Positions 43,407 to 51,700 of a stretch of DNA of 64,000 nucleotides are shown piece by piece. The notes under the pieces are model-generated. The model saw only the letters and a program-made list of their open reading frames with translations. It was not told the origin of the DNA and searched no databases. The translations under genes were made by a program, and so were the position numbers. Numbering within the stretch: the stretch's first letter is position 1; each line of letters opens with the position of its first letter. This stretch comes from Croceibacterium_B sp963783195 (lineage in GTDB: Bacteria > Pseudomonadota > Alphaproteobacteria > Sphingomonadales > Sphingomonadaceae): the NCBI GenBank assembly GCA_963783195.1, contig CAWAMV010000004.1, forward strand, positions 1,178,001 to 1,242,000, written 5' to 3'.

Positions 43407-44567
43407 ATGAGCGCTGACGGCAATATCCTCGGCGGCGATACCCGGCCGCGCTTCTTTGCAGTCGAAACGCCGTCGTTCGCCGCGCCGCCCGCGCGGCTCG
43501 GCACAGCGGTGCGCTTTGCCGGGCGCTCGCTCTCGGTCATGCAGAAGGAGGCCGTGGTCGTCTCCTCGAGCACGGGCCGGGCGTGGCGCCTGGTGTCGGA
43601 CGAGGGCGCCTATCTCGACGGGGCCGACGAGGCGCCGTGCCCGCTGTCGTTCATGACGGTCGGGATGGTGTGCCAGTTCATGGACGAGATGCGCGCGCTC
43701 GCCGGGCAACGCGGCATCGCGCTTCGCGGCATCGAGCTGGTGCAGGACAACTACTACACGATGAAAGGCTCGGCCCTGCGCGGCACGATGACGGGCGGGG
43801 CAAAGGACGTTCTGCTCGAGGCGCGGATCGACAGCGACGCCGATGTCCAGAGCCTGCGCGCGCTGGTCTGCGATGCCGTGGCCGCCGCGCCCATCAATGG
43901 CCTGCTGCGCGGCGCGAAGGACAGCCTCTTCACGCTGACGCACAACACCGCGCCGGTCGCGCCGGACAAGGCGAGGACGGTGCAGGGCGACGCGCCGGCC
44001 GATCTCGCGGCCGGTTTTGACGGACCGCAGCCGATGGCCGGCGACTGGAGCGAACTGATCCGGCGCGGCGGGATGAGCCCCAGGACCGCCGAGGCAACCT
44101 CCTCGCAAGGCTCGAGCCTGGCCGAGGAACAGGACCGGACGCTGCACATTCGCGGCATCTGCACGCTGCGGCCCGACGGGGTGAAACAGGTCAAGCAGCA
44201 GCTGTTCAACCCGCACGGCTCGATCTTCACCTACCTGTGCGACGAGGAAGGCCGCGCGCCCGATGCGGCCTGCTACATCGCGGCCGGAATCGGCTTCTGC
44301 TTCATGACCCAGCTCGGGCGATACGCGAAGATCGCACGCAAGGACCTGTCGGCATACCGCGTGGTGCAGGACCTCCACTTTGCCCCCGGTGGCGCGACAG
44401 GCGGCACCGGCAGCGCGGGACAGGCCGATCCGCTCGAGACGCACGTCTTCCTCGACAGCGGCGAGGACGACGCTTTCGCCCGCGCCGCGCTCGACATGGG
44501 CGAGCAGACCTGTTTCCTCCACGCGCTGTGCCGCACGGACGTGAAGGTCAGGGTGCGGATGGCCTAG
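43407..44567 (+). CDS. Tandem OsmC-like protein
   Basis: A 386-residue protein that appears to be two OsmC-like domains in one chain. The first half has TVGMVCQFMDEMR and GIELVQDNYYTMKGSALRG; the second has AAGIGFCFMTQLGRYAKI, AYRVVQDLHF and a C-terminal EQTCFLHALCRTDVKVRVRM. Cysteines occur in both halves, consistent with thiol-dependent peroxide or adduct chemistry, although the classic pair is not seen in the first half. The start ATG directly follows the esterase stop. OsmC proteins normally reduce organic peroxides; the fused form may have a catalytic rather than protective role. Converges on the PilZ gene. Confidence 0.72.
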   Translation: MSADGNILGGDTRPRFFAVETPSFAAPPARLGTAVRFAGRSLSVMQKEAVVVSSSTGRAWRLVSDEGAYLDGADEAPCPLSFMTVGMVCQFMDEMRALAGQRGIALRGIELVQDNYYTMKGSALRGTMTGGAKDVLLEARIDSDADVQSLRALVCDAVAAAPINGLLRGAKDSLFTLTHNTAPVAPDKARTVQGDAPADLAAGFDGPQPMAGDWSELIRRGGMSPRTAEATSSQGSSLAEEQDRTLHIRGICTLRPDGVKQVKQQLFNPHGSIFTYLCDEEGRAPDAACYIAAGIGFCFMTQLGRYAKIARKDLSAYRVVQDLHFAPGGATGGTGSAGQADPLETHVFLDSGEDDAFARAALDMGEQTCFLHALCRTDVKVRVRMA

Positions 44568-44568
44568 G

Positions 44569-44922
44569 TCAACCCCGAAGCGGGACGACGTTTTCGGCCG
44601 ATTCCTCGGTGCAGAGCTTGGCGACCTGCTCCTCGCTCAGCGGTGTCTCGAAGCGCACGCCGAGCGAGCCGCCCTTGATCCACTTGAGCGTGGCCGGGAG
44701 CGGTTCGCAGCCGGGCAGCGTCAGGACCAGTGGCTCGGCGCGGGTCACGCCCACCGCGCCGGTGTGCATCCTGCACCCGCCCGAGTTGAGATCGGTCACC
44801 AGGACCTTTTCCCCCGCGCGCTCGCCGATGGCGCACGTTGCCGCGATAGCCACCGCCTCGCGGCCCGTGCTGCGGTCGCGCGAACTGGTCTGGCGCAGTG
44901 TTGCTCGTTTCCCCCGGGTCAT
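44569..44922 (-). CDS. PilZ domain protein (c-di-GMP binding)
   Basis: A 117-residue single PilZ domain. It has an N-terminal Arg-rich stretch (TSSRDRSTGREAV), the loop VTDLNSGGCRMHTG with the D-x-S-x-x-G signature and the closing strand LKWIKGGSLGVRFETPLS. It would bind cyclic di-GMP and signal to a partner. The ATG at 44922 is the natural start; the same frame is open much further because it runs into a shifted copy of the next gene's frame. It lies 62 bases downstream of the secreted protein gene and converges on the OsmC-like gene. Confidence 0.87.
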   Translation of the reverse strand: MTRGKRATLRQTSSRDRSTGREAVAIAATCAIGERAGEKVLVTDLNSGGCRMHTGAVGVTRAEPLVLTLPGCEPLPATLKWIKGGSLGVRFETPLSEEQVAKLCTEESAENVVPLRG

Positions 44923-44984
44923 GCCCCCCTTGTGAGGGCGCGAGGTTAAGTCCGCCGCTAGGGGCAGGGTTAACGTTGCAACAA

Positions 44985-45876
44985 CTACGACGCGTTGGGA
45001 TCGACCGCCCCGCGCACGATCGCCCCCTCGTTGGTCGCCTGCGGGCCGGGGAGAACCGAGATCGTATGTACCGCGCGGATCTTGCCGTCGACGAAGCGGA
45101 AGCTGTGCACGTCGGGCCCGCCGGTCGACCCGCCGAACCGGCAGTAGACGTTGATCACGCCCTTTTCCGGATCGATCAGGTAGTCGCGGTTTACGATGTA
45201 GAGCACGCCCGGCGGAATGCCGACCTCGCAGCTCGCGTCGGCCTTGCCCTCGCGGTTGGTGTATGCGCCGCCCTCCAGCCGGGCGCAGGGCTGGCCCCAC
45301 GGAATGTCGGTGAACTTGTCGGCGAAGGCGTCGAGATAGGCGTTGGCGCCGCGGATCATCTCGGCCGGCGGTGTGTGCTGGTACTTCATCAGCGGGCCCC
45401 AGTCCTCGGCCTGCGAGTATTTCGCGTAGGCGTTGGCGTTGAACAGCCAATGCCCGGTGGTCGTCACCAGGCTGTCGACCCGGATGACCTTGCCCTTGTC
45501 CATGTAGAGCCGCGTGCCGATGACGTAGGGCTTGGGCCCGGTGACGATGACCTCGCTGTAAGGTCTTGCAGCGCAGCGGATCGTGGAAGCTCATCGCGTG
45601 CTCGACCTCGAGCGGGGTGTTCCACAGGCCGTCCGCGGCTGGAACCGTCTTCATGTCCTGCAGGTACTCGGCCTTCTCGTGCAGCGGCAGCGCGGCGAGC
45701 GAGCCCTTCTCCTGTCCGGCGACATAGGCGTCGGTGGCGGCCTTGAGCTGCTCCATCGTGCAGGTCGGCTTGTCGACGCGCGGGGTGTAGGGGCTCGGCG
45801 GCGGCCCGTTTTGCGCCAGTGCGGGGGTGGCGAGGGCGGCCGCAACGAGAGCGGCGGCGAAGGCGGTCTTGATCAT
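44985..45876 (-). pseudogene. Secreted NTF2-like protein, frame broken by one extra base (paralogue of the next gene)
   Basis: A 296-residue (repaired) secreted protein. The signal peptide is MIKTAFAAALVAAALATPAL. Two similar halves follow, with PLHEKAEYLQDMKTV and DAFADKFTDIPWGQPCARLE, then YCRFGGSTGGPDVHSFRF, and cysteines that may pair. The frame breaks at DPLRCKT near 45560-45561; removing one A there gives TYSEVIVTGPKPYVIGTRLY and restores it to the stop at 44985. AGGAG precedes the ATG at 45876. It resembles its upstream neighbour, so the two are probably a tandem pair. Function unknown; NTF2-fold secreted proteins of this kind accompany aromatic catabolic genes. Confidence 0.75.
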
Positions 45877-45891
45877 CGAACTCTCCTCAAT

Positions 45892-45985
45892 TTCGTCACC
45901 CTGAACTTGTTTCAGGGTCCATCTCTCCTCCCGCCCCACCTGCGCCGGACGGCACGATGGATGCTGAAACGAGTTCAGCATGACG
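45892..45985. repeat. Dispersed sphingomonad hairpin element
   Basis: Two 8-bp hairpins, ACCCTGAA-cttgt-TTCAGGGT (45898-45918) and ATGCTGAA-acgag-TTCAGCAT (45961-45981), face each other in the 123-base gap between the two NTF2-like genes. The arrangement and the spurious translation MLNSFQHPSCRPAQV are those of an intergenic repeat found in many sphingomonad genomes. No second copy was seen in this window. Confidence 0.65.
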
Positions 45986-45999
45986 GGGCAGGGTAATGG

Positions 46000-47033
46000 C
46001 TATCTCACGTCCTGCACTTCCTCGCTGCGGCACTGTTCGTAGGTGCTCCAGCCCGAGCACATGCCGTAGGGTCCGCGGATGAAGATCGCCTCGATCCGGC
46101 GGATCTGGTTGTTCTCGATCTTGAACAGCTCGCCCAGTTGCCAGGTCCAGTTGATCGGCCGGTGGTCGAAGAAGGCGAAGGCGAACACGATGCCCCGCTC
46201 GCGGTCGACGGCGACCACGCGGCGGTCGCGGATGCCGGTGACCACGCCCTTCAGCGCCGTCTCGAACTGGCCCTTGCAGGTCATCACCGGCTGACCGCGC
46301 ATGCCGAGCTCGCCGTTCGGCGCGGCGGCCAGCATGCCGTTCTCGCGCCGCAGGCAGTCGTCGGTGAAGGGGTAGTAGCCCTTGCCGTCGTTGCTCTGCA
46401 TGCCTTCGAAATACTGGTTGGCGACGGCGACCAGGTCGGCCCGGCTCCATCCGCTCGGCGGGCGGGACCGCGGCGAGGAACATCGGGTGCGGACTGCCCA
46501 TCTTCTCGACCGCGGCACCAGTCGCGCCGAAGGGCGTTCCGTCGCCGCCCGCCGCGGCGGCGCCCAGCGGGCGATCGGGCCGCGCGACGATCTGCTCGAC
46601 CTCGCTGATCTTGCCCTGGTCGTCGATCCTCAGGCGGACGTCGATGCCGACGGGTTCCGCCGGACGCGCCGCGCCCGCTGCGCTGGACGACGCGGTCTCC
46701 ATCATGGTGCCGAGGAAGGCGATCTGCTGCGTCTCCACGTCGGGCACGTAGAACGTGTATCCGCCCATGCCGCTCGCCGTGGCCCACAGCCCCTCGGTGC
46801 CGAAGGGCAGCTCGACCCCGTTCTCGGTGAAGCGCACGCTGCGCGCGAACAGGCTGTCGTCCACCTTGTGGGCGACCATCGCCTGCAGGTAGCGGTTCAT
46901 GGTAGTTTTCGAGGCAGGCGCGCTGGCACGCGTGCACCGGCAGCGGCACCTGGCCCGGCGGGTCCTCGGCGGCGGCGGGCGCGGCAAGCGCGAGTCCCAG
47001 GCAGGCCAGTGCGGCGTGGATCGCAAGCTTCAT
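46000..47033 (-). pseudogene. Secreted NTF2-like protein, frame broken by two extra bases
   Basis: A 343-residue (repaired) secreted protein: signal peptide MKLAIHAALACLGLALAAPA, then CQRACLENYMNRYLQAMVAH, GYTFYVPDVETQQIAFLGTM, NQYFEGMQSNDGKGYYPF and GPYGMCSGWSTYEQC. The frame shifts near 46901-46909 (an extra C or A) and again near 46455-46465 (an extra C in a C run); removing one base at each gives one frame to the stop at 46000. The second half resembles the adjacent gene at 44985-45876. Multiple cysteines suggest disulfides. Function unknown. Confidence 0.75.
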
Positions 47034-47140
47034 GACGTCCTCTCCCTTGCGGCACCGTCTGCGCGGAGCCATCCCTCGGGGCGGACCATACCCCAAATCA
47101 CGCGCCCCGCTACCCGGGCAATTGTGGCAATTGGTAACGC

Positions 47141-47773
47141 CTATTTCGCGGCCGCCCGCTGGTAGGCCGGTCGCGCCTTGAGCCGCTCCCAGTAGCCGGC
47201 GACGTGGGCGGGCATGTCGAGGTCCAGCTTGCCCAGTTGGGCGAGCGAAAAGGCGTAGCCGATCGAGATGTCGGCGATGGTGAAAGCCTCGCCCGTGACC
47301 CATGTCCGGCCGTCGGCGAGATGCCCGTCGAGAAAGGCGAGCCGGCGCGCAAGATAGGCCGTGTTCTCCGCCAGGGTCGGGTTGTCCTCCACGCCGAAGC
47401 GCCGGGCGCGAAACAGGCTGCCGACCGGGCCGGTGAGGTCGGCCTCGCCGAAGTGCAGGAACTGCAGGTGTTCGGCATAGGCGGCCGGATCGGGGCGCGG
47501 ACCGACGGTGAGCGCCGCTGCTTTCGCATCGCCCGCAACCAGCCGGCGCCCGGTGATGTACTGCATGATCGCCAGGCTCTCGAACATGCGGATCGGCCCG
47601 TCCGCACCATCGCTGTCCTCGATCGTCGGCACGCAGCCGAGCGGGTTGACCTCGCGAAACTCGGCCGGGATCGGCATCGGCATCGTCTCGACCGCATAGT
47701 CCTCCCCCAGCTCCTCCATCAGCCAGGTGATGCGAAGTGAGCGGGAGCGGGGAACGTGGTAGATCGTGATCAA
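47141..47773 (-). CDS. Glutathione S-transferase
   Basis: A 210-residue cytosolic GST. The N-terminal thioredoxin-fold domain has ITIYHVPRSRSLRITWLMEE with the catalytic Ser/Tyr region, NPLGCVPTIED as the cis-Pro loop and MFESLAIMQYI as the GSH-binding Glu-Ser. The C-terminal helical domain has FTIADISIGYAF. The start is TTG, read as MITIYHV. GST enzymes such as LigE, LigF and LigG cleave beta-aryl ether lignin dimers, but this protein has no feature that assigns it to them. It is the last gene before the acs locus on the same strand. Confidence 0.9.
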   Translation of the reverse strand: MITIYHVPRSRSLRITWLMEELGEDYAVETMPMPIPAEFREVNPLGCVPTIEDSDGADGPIRMFESLAIMQYITGRRLVAGDAKAAALTVGPRPDPAAYAEHLQFLHFGEADLTGPVGSLFRARRFGVEDNPTLAENTAYLARRLAFLDGHLADGRTWVTGEAFTIADISIGYAFSLAQLGKLDLDMPAHVAGYWERLKARPAYQRAAAK

Positions 47774-47903
47774 CTTGCTTCTCCTGAAGATTGGCGCGCG
47801 GCCTGGCCGAACAGGCGGAACAGCAGGATGACGCTCGCGGGGAATGTGACAGCCCAGGCGGCGGCTGGCCAGTGCCTCGGCCTCGCCCGGCCAGCCGCGC
47901 GCG

Positions 47904-48158
47904 TCAGCCTGCGCTGTCCAGAAGGTCCATCAGGTTGCGCGCCGCTTCGCGGTCTTCATCGGACTTGAAGGCGACGTCGAGGTCCGGCGCCTGCCCCAGC
48001 ATGTGAAGCAGTGCCCATAGCGCGAAGCGGCGGGCGCGGTCCTTTTCGAGGCCGAAATCGACCCGCAGCCGGTCGATCCCCGCCTCCTGGACGGCGGGCG
48101 AGATCTCGGCGAGGTCGGTGCTGCCGAAGTAGCGCTGCAGAAGGTCGTCGAAGTTCAT
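47904..48158 (-). CDS. Conserved small hypothetical protein downstream of acs
   Basis: An 84-residue soluble, largely helical protein (MNFDDLLQRYFGSTDLAEIS, then FALWALLHMLGQAP, then an acidic end). It lies 3 bases after the acs stop, so it is co-transcribed with it. I recognise the arrangement as common in sphingomonads but no function. The 130-base gap that follows holds a hydrophobic reading frame without a start codon and no other feature. Confidence 0.72.
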   Translation of the reverse strand: MNFDDLLQRYFGSTDLAEISPAVQEAGIDRLRVDFGLEKDRARRFALWALLHMLGQAPDLDVAFKSDEDREAARNLMDLLDSAG

Positions 48159-48161
48159 CTG

Positions 48162-50117
<1,956 letters not shown>

Positions 50118-50120
50118 CGT

Positions 50121-50142
50121 GGCTCCTCTTTTCGCAGGAGCC
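50121..50142 (-). promoter_or_regulatory. Hairpin covering the acs ribosome site, or ferC terminator
   Basis: A 7-bp perfect stem GGCTCCT (50121-50127) with AGGAGCC (50136-50142) contains the acs Shine-Dalgarno sequence AGGAG. It lies between the ferC stop and the acs start. It could end ferC transcription weakly or slow acs translation. Confidence 0.35.
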
Positions 50143-50158
50143 TAACGGGAGCCGGCGC

Positions 50159-50569
50159 TCAGCGCCAGATGGCGTTGAGCGCGGGGAGCAGGTGGGGGCG
50201 GTGCTGCATGGGAACCCGCTCGATCAGCTCGTTCTCAAACGCGTCGATCACCTTGCGTCCCTCGGCCAGCTTGACCCGGCCGGCGGAGCTGAGGGTGAGG
50301 CCCATCGACTTGCCGTCGATCGCCTCGCGCTCGATCAGGCCGGCATCCTCCAGCCGCTTGAGCAGCGGAACCATGTTGGCCCGCTGGATGTCGAGCTGGC
50401 GGCCGAGCGCGCTGGCCGTGGCGCCGGGGTTGGCCTCGACCAGGATCAGAAGCGAGATGTCGGCTTGCCGCAGCCCCGTCTCGGCAAGCCTGGTGGACAG
50501 TTCCGCCGCCGTGGCATTCGCGGCGCGCCGCAGGGCATAGCCGGGCAGGGAGGTCAGTGGATCGTCCAT
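50159..50569 (-). CDS. ferC: MarR family regulator of the ferulate genes (FerC-like)
   Basis: A 136-residue MarR winged-helix repressor: YALRRAANATAAELSTRLA, LVEANPGATASALGRQLD, QRANMVPLLKRLEDAGLIER and DGKSMGLTLSSAG wing. It is divergent from ferBA around a large inverted repeat, the arrangement of SYK-6 ferC, whose product represses ferBA and is released by hydroxycinnamoyl-CoA. The ATG at 50569 directly abuts the repeat; an upstream TTG at 50593 is in the repeat itself, so bound FerC should repress its own synthesis too. Confidence 0.9.
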   Translation of the reverse strand: MDDPLTSLPGYALRRAANATAAELSTRLAETGLRQADISLLILVEANPGATASALGRQLDIQRANMVPLLKRLEDAGLIEREAIDGKSMGLTLSSAGRVKLAEGRKVIDAFENELIERVPMQHRPHLLPALNAIWR

Positions 50570-50623
50570 TTCGATTGCTATTGCCGATAACAAAGCAGAT
50601 CGTTATGGGCAATAGCAATCGAA
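50570..50623. promoter_or_regulatory. Large inverted repeat operator between ferC and ferB
   Basis: Two 22-base arms (50570-50591 and 50602-50623) match with a single mismatch across a 10-base spacer. The outer 16 bases of each arm, TTCGATTGCTATTGCC and its complement, are perfect. Inner ATAAC...GTTAT half-sites form a nested palindrome. It sits between the divergent ferC start and the ferB leader, so it is the likely FerC operator. Confidence 0.85.
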
Positions 50624-50671
50624 CCGCACGCCGCGATTCGCCCCGAGAGTTCTACAGAGAGGACAATTCCA

Positions 50672-51541
50672 ATGGCCATGCCGTCGCAACCCGATCCGCG
50701 TCCCCAGGAAGAAACCGTCAGCTACGACGTCGTCGACGGCGTCGCCTGGGTCAAGTTCAACCGCCCCGACAAGCGCAACTGCATGAGCCCCAAGCTCAAC
50801 CGGCAGATGCTCAAGGTGCTGACCGATCTCGAGTTCCGCGACGACGTGCTGGTGCTGGTCCTGACCGGCGAGGGCACTGCCTGGTCGGCCGGCATGGACC
50901 TGCTGGAATACTTCCGCCTGACCGAGGCCGAGGGCCTGCACGCCATCCGCCGTTCGCAGCGCGAGGCCTATTCGTGGTGGGAACGCCTGCGCTGGTACGA
51001 GAAGCCGACGGTCGCGATGATCAACGGCTGGTGCTTCGGCGGTGCCTACGGCCCGCTGTTCGCCTGCGACCTCGCCTTCTGCTCCGACGATGCCCAGTTC
51101 GGCCTCTCGGAAATCAACTGGGGCATCCTGCCCGGCGGCGGCGCCAGCAAGGTCGCGGCCGAACTGCTCGGTTTCCGTGACGCGATGTACCACGCGATGA
51201 TGGGCGAGAACCTGACCGGCAAGGAAGCCGCAGCCAAGGGAATGGTCAATGAGTCGCTCCCGGCCGACAAGCTTAAGGATCGCGTCCAGGAAGTCGTCGA
51301 CGTGCTCAAGAAGAAGGACAGCCACGCGCTGCGCGCCACCAAGTGGGCCGTGCGCCGCGTGCGCGAGATGACCTACGACAACTCCGAGGACTACCTGATC
51401 CGCGCCCAGGAAGCGTTGCACAGCTTCGGCGGTGTCGAGGCGCGCAAGGAAGCGACCAAGCAGTTCCTCGACGAAAAGAGTTTCAAGCCGGGGCTGGAGA
51501 CCTTCGACAAGAGCAAGGTCAAGCCCGGCGGTCAGCACTAG
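50672..51541 (+). CDS. ferB: Feruloyl-CoA hydratase/lyase (p-hydroxycinnamoyl-CoA hydratase-lyase)
   Basis: A 289-residue crotonase-fold enzyme that turns feruloyl-CoA into vanillin and acetyl-CoA. Diagnostic HCHL stretches are KRNCMSPKLNRQML, WSAGMDLLEYFR, MINGWCFGGAYGPLFACDLA and FGLSEINWGILPGGG, with catalytic Glu in SEINWG. The C-terminus (KQFLDEKSFKPGLETF) also matches. AGAGGA precedes the ATG. It is divergent from ferC and followed by ferA in the same direction after 159 bases of hairpin-rich sequence. Confidence 0.94.
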   Translation: MAMPSQPDPRPQEETVSYDVVDGVAWVKFNRPDKRNCMSPKLNRQMLKVLTDLEFRDDVLVLVLTGEGTAWSAGMDLLEYFRLTEAEGLHAIRRSQREAYSWWERLRWYEKPTVAMINGWCFGGAYGPLFACDLAFCSDDAQFGLSEINWGILPGGGASKVAAELLGFRDAMYHAMMGENLTGKEAAAKGMVNESLPADKLKDRVQEVVDVLKKKDSHALRATKWAVRRVREMTYDNSEDYLIRAQEALHSFGGVEARKEATKQFLDEKSFKPGLETFDKSKVKPGGQH

Positions 51542-51551
51542 GCCAATCGCT

Positions 51552-51610
51552 CCTCCCGCTTGCGGGAGGGCTCCGGGGTGGGCCAAAGAACTTTGGGGGC
51601 CGCAAGGCCC
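51552..51610. repeat. Hairpin-rich element between ferB and ferA
   Basis: Two hairpins follow the ferB stop: CCTCCCGC-TT-GCGGGAGG (51552-51569) and GGGCC-GCAA-GGCCC (51597-51610). They lie in a G-rich stretch that looks like a dispersed intergenic repeat. No T run follows, so termination is doubtful. It may protect or shorten the ferB message relative to ferA. Confidence 0.5.
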
Positions 51611-51700
51611 GCCCCGCCGCGCCTGACGTCCCATGCGGCTCGATAAGTCTCGCTCCTTTCCCGCACGTGGACGGGGGCGATGCGATGGAGAGAACCTGAA

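Noticed and set aside
44569..45981. A single 470-residue protein fusing the secreted NTF2-like protein and a PilZ domain
   Set aside because: After the break at 45560 the frame is out-of-phase noise until it meets the PilZ gene by chance; each part has its own start.
45877..45981. N-terminal extension MLNSFQHPSCRPAQV of the secreted protein
   Set aside because: It is translated from the dispersed hairpin repeat; a signal peptide with a good ribosome site starts at 45876.
12137..46909. Programmed frameshifting as an explanation for the broken genes
   Set aside because: The sites share no slippery heptamer or downstream structure, and programmed shifting in six unrelated genes is implausible.
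47774..47903. A hydrophobic reading frame of about 44 codons between GST and the acs-linked small gene
   Set aside because: It has no ATG, GTG or TTG start in frame, although its stop overlaps the GST start.
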